Of a DNA stretch of 8,957 bases, positions 4,846-8,957 are shown piece after piece; position 1 is the stretch's first letter, and each line of letters begins with the position of its first letter. Made by a program: the position numbers and the translations under genes. A model generated the notes under the pieces. That model was not told the DNA's origin, did no database searches, and worked only from the letters and a program-made list of their open reading frames with translations. Source of the DNA: Actinomycetota bacterium (GTDB taxonomy: Bacteria > Actinomycetota > Thermoleophilia > Solirubrobacterales > Solirubrobacteraceae); assembly GCA_009699565.1 (NCBI GenBank), contig WLNX01000059.1:1-8957 (forward strand). Reading direction: 5' to 3'.

Positions 4846-6660
4846 GTGTCCGCCGCTCCTTCGCTCTACCGCCGTCACCGCCCGCGCAACTTCTCCGACG
4901 TCGTCGGGCAGGAGCACGTTGTCCGCACTCTGACCAACGCAGTAACGCAGGAGAGCGTCCACCACGCCTACCTGTTTGTCGGCTCGCGCGGCACCGGCAA
5001 GACGTCGATGGCAAAGATCCTCGCTGCCTGCCTCAACTGCGAGCAGGGCCCGACGGCCGAGCCCTGCGGTGTCTGTGACTCTTGCCTTTCGATCCAGCAG
5101 GCGGGGTCGATGGATGTGATCGAGATGGACGGCGCCTCGCACAACTCGGTTGACGACATCCGCGAGCTGCGCGAAAGCGTCGCCTACGCGCCGGTCAGCG
5201 GCCGCTCGAAGGTTTACATCATCGACGAGGCGCAGATGCTGACGCCGCAGGCTTGGAACGCTTTCCTGAAGACGCTCGAGGAGCCGCCTCCGAACACGAT
5301 CTTCGTGCTTGCGACGACCGAGCCGCAGAAGATCCTCGACACGGTCGTTGACCGCTGCCACCGCTTCGACTTTGGACGGCCAACCGTTGAACAGCTAACC
5401 GTCGTTCTGCAGCGCGTCGCCGGCGAGGAGCAGATCGAGATCAGCGCCGATGCGCTTGCACTGATCGCCCGTCATGCAACAGGGTCGTTCCGCGACGCGC
5501 TCGGCACGCTCGAGCAATTGGTCACCTACAGCGGCAGCACCGTGGCAGTAGAGGATGTGCTCGCAGTGCTCGGCGTGGCCGACGACGACCTCCTCTTTGG
5601 CGCCCTTGACGCCGTCAGCGCCCACGACGCGCGCGCCGCGCTTGAGATTGCCGCCCGCCTGGCGCAGACCGGCCGCGACCTTCAGATCGCCGCCCGCGAC
5701 CTTGAGGTCCATACGCGCGAACTGCTGGTGGTGCGCACGCTCGGCGCAGTGCCGGCCGAACTGCGCGTGACCCCTGACCGCGACGCACGCCTCTCCGAAC
5801 AGGCCGACCGCGTTGAGGAAGCCGACGCGGTCCGGCTGTTGGATCTGCTCGGCGCGTCGATGCGCGCGATCCGCGACGGCGCCGACCCGCGAACCCAACT
5901 TGAGCTTGCGCTGGTCAAGGCCGCAACGCCGGAGGTGGACGCCTCAACAAAGGCGCTGCTGGCAAGGATCGGCCGCCTGGAGCAGGCGCTTGGGGGAGCC
6001 GCACCGGCGTCCGCGCCGCCCGCCACACCTCCCGCCGCGCCCCCGGCTCAGGCCCCGCCGGCAGAGCAGCCGCCAGCACCGCCGGTTGCTGAGCAGCCGC
6101 CAGCGCCCGCGCCCGCCGAAGAGCCGCCGCCGCCCGCACCTGCAGCCGAGGCTGCAGGCGGACAGGCAGCTGCGGCCGCCGCACCGAGCCCGGAACCGGA
6201 AGCAGCTCCAGCGCCCGAGGCTCCCTCGATAAAAGTCTCGATAGAACAGGTCAAGGAGATCTGGCCTGCGGTGTTGGAGACGATCGGTCCCGAGCACCCG
6301 ATGGTATGCGCCGCACTCGAACGGGCCGAGCCTGTCGAGATGCGCGGCGACGGGCTGCTGGTCGGCTTCGACGAGAACGACTCCTTCAATCGCCGGATGA
6401 TCTCCGACCACACAGACGCCAAAAACGTCGTTGCGGAGGCGGTCGAGTCGCTGCTGGGCGGCCGGATCCGGATTGACTACGAGATCTGCGAGCTCGCACC
6501 GCGCGCCGAAGCGCAGGAGCTGGCAGGAGACGAGCTTGTCGATCATCTGATGGAAACCTTCGAGGCCGAGGAGATCGTTGCCGAGCAGCCGGCTGCGCCG
6601 GAAGCTCCCGCCGAGAGCAACTTCGAGGATGACGGCGACCCTGGGCCCGAGGCTCCGTAG
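4846..6660 (+). CDS. dnaX: DNA polymerase III subunit gamma/tau
   Basis: The protein has 604 residues from GTG 4846. DnaX is the ATPase of the clamp loader that places the sliding clamp on DNA and links polymerase cores at the fork. The N-terminus (LYRRHRPRNFSDVVGQEHV, 7-25) matches the family. It is followed by Walker A GSRGTGKTS (46-54), four zinc cysteines (65, 74, 77, 80), Walker B YIIDEAQ (124-130), sensor-1 ATTEP (156-160) and the arginine-finger region DRCHRFDF (169-176), where Asp replaces the usual Ser of SRC. The AAA+ and collar domains run to about 380, a Pro/Ala/Glu-rich linker covers about 384-460, and a C-terminal domain (about 461-555) precedes an acidic tail. An in-frame extension to TTG 4765 gives a basic, non-conserved N-terminus and is rejected. 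recR starts 10 nt after the stop. Confidence 0.95.
   Translation: MSAAPSLYRRHRPRNFSDVVGQEHVVRTLTNAVTQESVHHAYLFVGSRGTGKTSMAKILAACLNCEQGPTAEPCGVCDSCLSIQQAGSMDVIEMDGASHNSVDDIRELRESVAYAPVSGRSKVYIIDEAQMLTPQAWNAFLKTLEEPPPNTIFVLATTEPQKILDTVVDRCHRFDFGRPTVEQLTVVLQRVAGEEQIEISADALALIARHATGSFRDALGTLEQLVTYSGSTVAVEDVLAVLGVADDDLLFGALDAVSAHDARAALEIAARLAQTGRDLQIAARDLEVHTRELLVVRTLGAVPAELRVTPDRDARLSEQADRVEEADAVRLLDLLGASMRAIRDGADPRTQLELALVKAATPEVDASTKALLARIGRLEQALGGAAPASAPPATPPAAPPAQAPPAEQPPAPPVAEQPPAPAPAEEPPPPAPAAEAAGGQAAAAAAPSPEPEAAPAPEAPSIKVSIEQVKEIWPAVLETIGPEHPMVCAALERAEPVEMRGDGLLVGFDENDSFNRRMISDHTDAKNVVAEAVESLLGGRIRIDYEICELAPRAEAQELAGDELVDHLMETFEAEEIVAEQPAAPEAPAESNFEDDGDPGPEAP
6064..6104 (+). repeat. Direct repeat in the dnaX linker
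   Basis: GAGCAGCCGCCAGC occurs at 6064-6077 and again at 6091-6104, 27 bp apart and in frame, each encoding EQPPA. It lies in the Pro/Ala-rich linker and probably reflects nine-codon duplication in a low-complexity segment. Confidence 0.7.
6139..6158 (+). other. Perfect GC-rich hairpin within dnaX mRNA
   Basis: CCTGCAGC (6139-6146) pairs with GCTGCAGG (6151-6158) around CGAG, an 8-bp perfect stem, or 9 bp with a 2-nt loop. It lies inside the coding region for the linker that separates the ATPase and collar part from the C-terminal domain. There is no A-rich slippery heptamer just upstream, so a role in frameshifting is not supported directly. Confidence 0.55.
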
Positions 6661-6670
6661 GCGGCCCTGA

Positions 6671-7276
6671 ATGTTTGCCCCTCCCGTCCAGCGCCTGATA
6701 ACTGAGCTTTCAAAGCTGCCGGGGATCGGCTCGCGAACAGCGCAGCGTCTGGCGTTCCACATCCTGCGCTTGGAACCGGCCGAGGCGCTGGCACTGGCCG
6801 ACGCCATCCGTGAGGTGAAGGAGAAGATCGGCTTCTGTGAGATCTGCTGCAACCTGTCGGAGGGCCCGCGCTGCGAGATCTGCCAAGACGAGCGGCGCGA
6901 CAAGACGCTGATTTGCGTCGTCGAGGAGCCGGGGGACGTGATCCCCGTTGAGCGCACGCATGAGTTCCGCGGCACCTACCACGTGCTCGGCGGCGCACTC
7001 TCGCCGATCGACGGGATCGACGCTGAAGATCTGAAGATCGCCGAGCTGTACGCGCGGATCGAGGGAGCCGATCCTAAGGTTGCCGAGGTGGTGCTGGCCA
7101 CCAACCCAACGACGACCGGAGAGGCGACCGCGCTGGCCATCGCGCGCGGCGTCCACGAGCGCGCGCCCGATGTTGCGGTGACGCGTCTGGCGTCCGGTCT
7201 GCCGGTCGGCGCCGACCTCGAATACGCGGACGAAGTGACCCTCGGCCGCGCGATGATGGGCCGCCGCGCCGTCTAG
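6671..7276 (+). CDS. recR: Recombination mediator protein RecR
   Basis: The protein has 201 residues, the standard length. RecR works with RecO (and RecF) to load RecA on SSB-coated single-stranded DNA during gap repair. The order is canonical. A helix-hairpin-helix LPGIGSRTAQRLAFHIL lies at 16-32, a zinc finger with Cys56, Cys59, Cys68 and Cys71 follows, then a Toprim domain beginning LICVVEEPGD (Glu85) and including THEFRGTYHVLGG. Next are the TNPTTTGEATA loop and the C-terminal motif RLASGLPVGADLEYAD with a short terminal tail. The start is only 10 nt after the dnaX stop, and there is no TANNNT box, so co-transcription with dnaX is likely. A ybaB-type gene, usual between dnaX and recR in many bacteria, is absent. 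Confidence 0.96.
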   Translation: MFAPPVQRLITELSKLPGIGSRTAQRLAFHILRLEPAEALALADAIREVKEKIGFCEICCNLSEGPRCEICQDERRDKTLICVVEEPGDVIPVERTHEFRGTYHVLGGALSPIDGIDAEDLKIAELYARIEGADPKVAEVVLATNPTTTGEATALAIARGVHERAPDVAVTRLASGLPVGADLEYADEVTLGRAMMGRRAV

Positions 7277-7313
7277 GCGGTCGCTGCCGTCCGCAAAGAG
7301 CCGCTCCCGCTCG

Positions 7314-7319
7314 TATCCT
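7314..7319 (+). promoter_or_regulatory. Predicted -10 box (TATCCT) of lysC
   Basis: TATCCT lies in the 51-bp gap between recR and lysC and is followed by 8 nt and ATG 7328. It predicts an almost leaderless lysC-asd transcript. It also argues against the in-frame TTG at 7319, which overlaps the box and would give three extra residues. Confidence 0.42.
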
Positions 7320-7327
7320 TGGCAGCC

Positions 7328-8599
7328 ATGGCCGACGCGACGATCGTTATGAAGTTTGGTGGGACCTCGGTGGCAGACGCCGAGCGGCTTCGCCGTGCCG
7401 CCGAGCGGATCGTCAAGCGCCGCGAGGAAGGCCACCGCGTCGTCGCCGTCCTCAGCGCCCGCGGCAAGGAGACCGACCGCCTGATCGAGGCCGCCTACGA
7501 GGTCTCCGACAACCCCGACCCGCGTGAGATGGACATGCTGCTGTCGACCGGCGAGCGGGTCTCCTGTGCGCTCTGTGCGATGGCGATCAACGACCTTGGC
7601 CAGCAGGCGATCTCGCTGACCGGCTCGCAGGCGGGCATCGTCACCGACACGACTCACACCAAAGCGCGGATCCTCGACGTGCGCGCCGACCGCATTAGCG
7701 AAGCGCTCGACGAGGGCAACATCGTGCTGGTCGCCGGCTTCCAGGGAGTCTCGACGACGAAGGACGTAACGACACTTGGCCGCGGCGGCTCCGACACCAC
7801 GGCGGTTGCGCTGGCGGCCGCCCTCGGCGCCGAGGAGTGCGAGATTTACACCGATGTGGCAGGAGTCTTCAGCGCCGATCCGCGGATCGTCCCGGACGCC
7901 CGCAAGCTTTCGGTGGTCGCGTCGGAGGAGATGCTTGAAATGTCATCGTCAGGGGCGGGGGTGCTGCAACTTCGCAGCGTTGAATATGCCCGCAACCATG
8001 GCGTCCGTATCCACTGCAGGTCGAGCTTCGAGGACGGTCCCGGTACCGTGGTCCTCGCGGAGAATCAGACAATGGAACATCCACTCATAACAGCCGTCAC
8101 CCACTCAACCGACGAGGCCCGCGTCACCGTCATCGGCGTGCCCGACACGCCCGGCGCCGCCGGCCAGATCGCGACCGCCCTGGCGGACGCCAACGTCAAC
8201 ATCGACATGATCATCCAGAACGAGCCGGTCTCGAAGGACACCCGAGCCGACATGTCGTTCACGGTCCCGCGCGACGACCTGCGCGCCGCGCACGAAGCGC
8301 TCGACGGACTCAAGCAGGAGCTGGGGATCGGCGACATCGCCACCGACGAGGCGATGGGGAAGGTCTCGGTGATCGGCGCCGGAATGAAGACGCATCCGGG
8401 CGTGGCGGCAAAGGTCTTCAGCGTGCTCGGCGACGAGAAGATCAACATCGAGATGATCTCGACCTCGCCGATCAAGATCTCCTGCGTGATCGCGGGAGAC
8501 CGCGTGGAAGACGCCGTCCGCGCGCTTCACTCGGCGTTTGAACTGAGCGGTGAGGACACGATCCGCGCAGAAGAGCCGTTCGGGCAGCCACCGTCATGA
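7328..8599 (+). CDS. lysC: Aspartate kinase (aspartokinase)
   Basis: The protein has 423 residues from ATG 7328. It phosphorylates aspartate to aspartyl-phosphate, the first step toward lysine, diaminopimelate, threonine and methionine. The kinase domain shows KFGGTSVAD (9-17), STGERVS, GRGGSDTTA and YTDVAGVFSADPRI. Two ACT domains follow, about 265-335 (VTVIGVPDTPG, NVNIDMIIQNEP) and about 348-415 (KVSVIGAGMKTHPGV, INIEMISTSPIKISC). Length and ACT layout match the Corynebacterium-type enzyme, which is inhibited jointly by lysine and threonine, so similar feedback is likely. In that enzyme and in Bacillus aspartokinase II, a separate small beta subunit is made from an in-frame internal start; ATG 8072 (Met249) is the equivalent here and would give 175 residues. 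The gene overlaps asd by ATGA. Confidence 0.96.
   Translation: MADATIVMKFGGTSVADAERLRRAAERIVKRREEGHRVVAVLSARGKETDRLIEAAYEVSDNPDPREMDMLLSTGERVSCALCAMAINDLGQQAISLTGSQAGIVTDTTHTKARILDVRADRISEALDEGNIVLVAGFQGVSTTKDVTTLGRGGSDTTAVALAAALGAEECEIYTDVAGVFSADPRIVPDARKLSVVASEEMLEMSSSGAGVLQLRSVEYARNHGVRIHCRSSFEDGPGTVVLAENQTMEHPLITAVTHSTDEARVTVIGVPDTPGAAGQIATALADANVNIDMIIQNEPVSKDTRADMSFTVPRDDLRAAHEALDGLKQELGIGDIATDEAMGKVSVIGAGMKTHPGVAAKVFSVLGDEKINIEMISTSPIKISCVIAGDRVEDAVRALHSAFELSGEDTIRAEEPFGQPPS
8059..8074 (+). promoter_or_regulatory. Probable internal ribosome site and start of the aspartokinase beta subunit
   Basis: GGAG at 8059-8062 is followed by 9 nt and an in-frame ATG at 8072-8074 (Met249, MEHPLITAV). 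The product would be 175 residues holding both ACT domains. The position corresponds to the known internal start in Corynebacterium lysC, whose beta subunit has about 172 residues. The sequence context and known homologues support it, but it is not proven here. Confidence 0.6.
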
Positions 8600-8957
8600 G
8601 GATTGCGGTCGTTGGCGCAACCGGCGCAGTAGGACGCCTGCTGCTGTCAATCATCGCCCAGCGCGGAGTCCCGGCCGATGAGGTCGTGCCGTTTGCCAGC
8701 GAGCGCTCCGCCGGCACCCTTATGGAGGGCTACGGCGAGGTTCAGGCGCTGCGCGACGACACAATCCAAGGGTTCGAACTGGCGCTGTTCTCGGCTGGCG
8801 GTTCGACCTCGCGCGAGTGGGCGCCGCGGTTCGCGGAGGCGGGCGCGCTGGTCGTCGACAACTCGTCTGCCTGGCGGATGGACGACGGCGTGCCGCTGGT
8901 GGTCAGCGAGGTCAACCCTGACGAGATCGCCAACGCCCGCAAGGGGATCGTCGCCAA
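8596..8957 (+). CDS. asd: Aspartate-semialdehyde dehydrogenase, N-terminal part (3' end outside window)
   Basis: The first 120 codons are present and the gene runs off the right edge. The enzyme reduces aspartyl-phosphate with NADPH to aspartate semialdehyde, using the product of LysC directly. The N-terminus is a Rossmann fold with the nucleotide-binding loop GATGAVG (7-13). It is followed by PFASERSAG, which matches the family's cofactor-contacting segment, then ALFSAGGSTS, and the family motif VVDNSSAWRMDDGVPLVVSEVN. The active-site cysteine and the catalytic histidine lie beyond the window. The start ATG overlaps the lysC TGA by ATGA, which indicates translational coupling and balanced production of the two pathway enzymes. 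Confidence 0.95.
   Translation, partial: MRIAVVGATGAVGRLLLSIIAQRGVPADEVVPFASERSAGTLMEGYGEVQALRDDTIQGFELALFSAGGSTSREWAPRFAEAGALVVDNSSAWRMDDGVPLVVSEVNPDEIANARKGIVA

Noticed and set aside
6225..6243. CTCGATA direct repeat with AAAA in dnaX as a frameshift site
   Set aside because: The four-A run does not form a slippery heptamer in the reading frame, and a -1 shift would read on to about 6475 instead of stopping near the linker.
5944..6975. Long minus-strand open frame (343 codons) opposite dnaX and recR
   Set aside because: It spans the antisense of two well-identified genes and their junction, with low-complexity Arg/Gly/Ser composition and no recognisable motif.
7319..7327. lysC start at TTG 7319
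   Set aside because: It overlaps the TATCCT box, and ATG 7328 gives the usual aspartokinase N-terminus a few residues before KFGGTS.
6710..7657. Minus-strand open frame (315 codons) opposite recR and lysC
   Set aside because: It is antisense to two conserved genes; the composition is that of a shadow frame.

Overview
The window reads as chromosomal DNA of a high-GC actinobacterium. The order dnaX, recR, lysC, asd recalls the same genes clustered in mycobacteria. GC-rich codon use, GTG starts and TANNNT boxes placed 6-9 nt before start codons fit that group. A Thermoleophilia or Solirubrobacterales-type soil lineage is my best guess, but it rests on general resemblance and not on a search.

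Left part (1-1954), extracytoplasmic proteins. The 3' end of a secreted blue-copper cupredoxin (+) converges on a YcnI/DUF1775 copper-binding protein (-). A divergent promoter region of 120 bp follows. Then come two tandem paralogous single-pass membrane proteins (+) with a Pro/Gln-rich cytoplasmic head, a shared NPWPW-plus-helix block and Thr-rich external stalks. The first carries a four-cysteine external domain and the second stops at the stalk.

Middle (1964-4751), a two-gene minus-strand unit. An M20-family metallopeptidase is transcribed first. Four nt after its stop a polytopic GT-C/GT39-like membrane protein begins with GTG. Its 3' end lies only 9 bp from the second small membrane-protein gene, over a short hairpin.

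Right part (4846-8957), conserved housekeeping genes on the + strand. dnaX (clamp-loader subunit) and recR (recombination mediator) are 10 nt apart, without the ybaB gene usually found between them. Then come lysC (aspartokinase, with a likely internal start for a separate regulatory subunit) and the first 120 codons of asd, overlapping lysC by ATGA. LysC and Asd catalyse steps 1 and 2 of the aspartate pathway to lysine, diaminopimelate, threonine and methionine.

Every gene that appears to head a transcription unit has a TANNNT box 6-9 nt before its start codon and little or no Shine-Dalgarno sequence, which suggests leaderless transcription. The four genes inside units lack this. I saw no RNA gene, insertion sequence, CRISPR array or phage gene, and no clear undescribed system. 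The most unusual items are the glutamate-free YcnI protein, the stalk-only paralogue and the uniform leaderless-type promoters.
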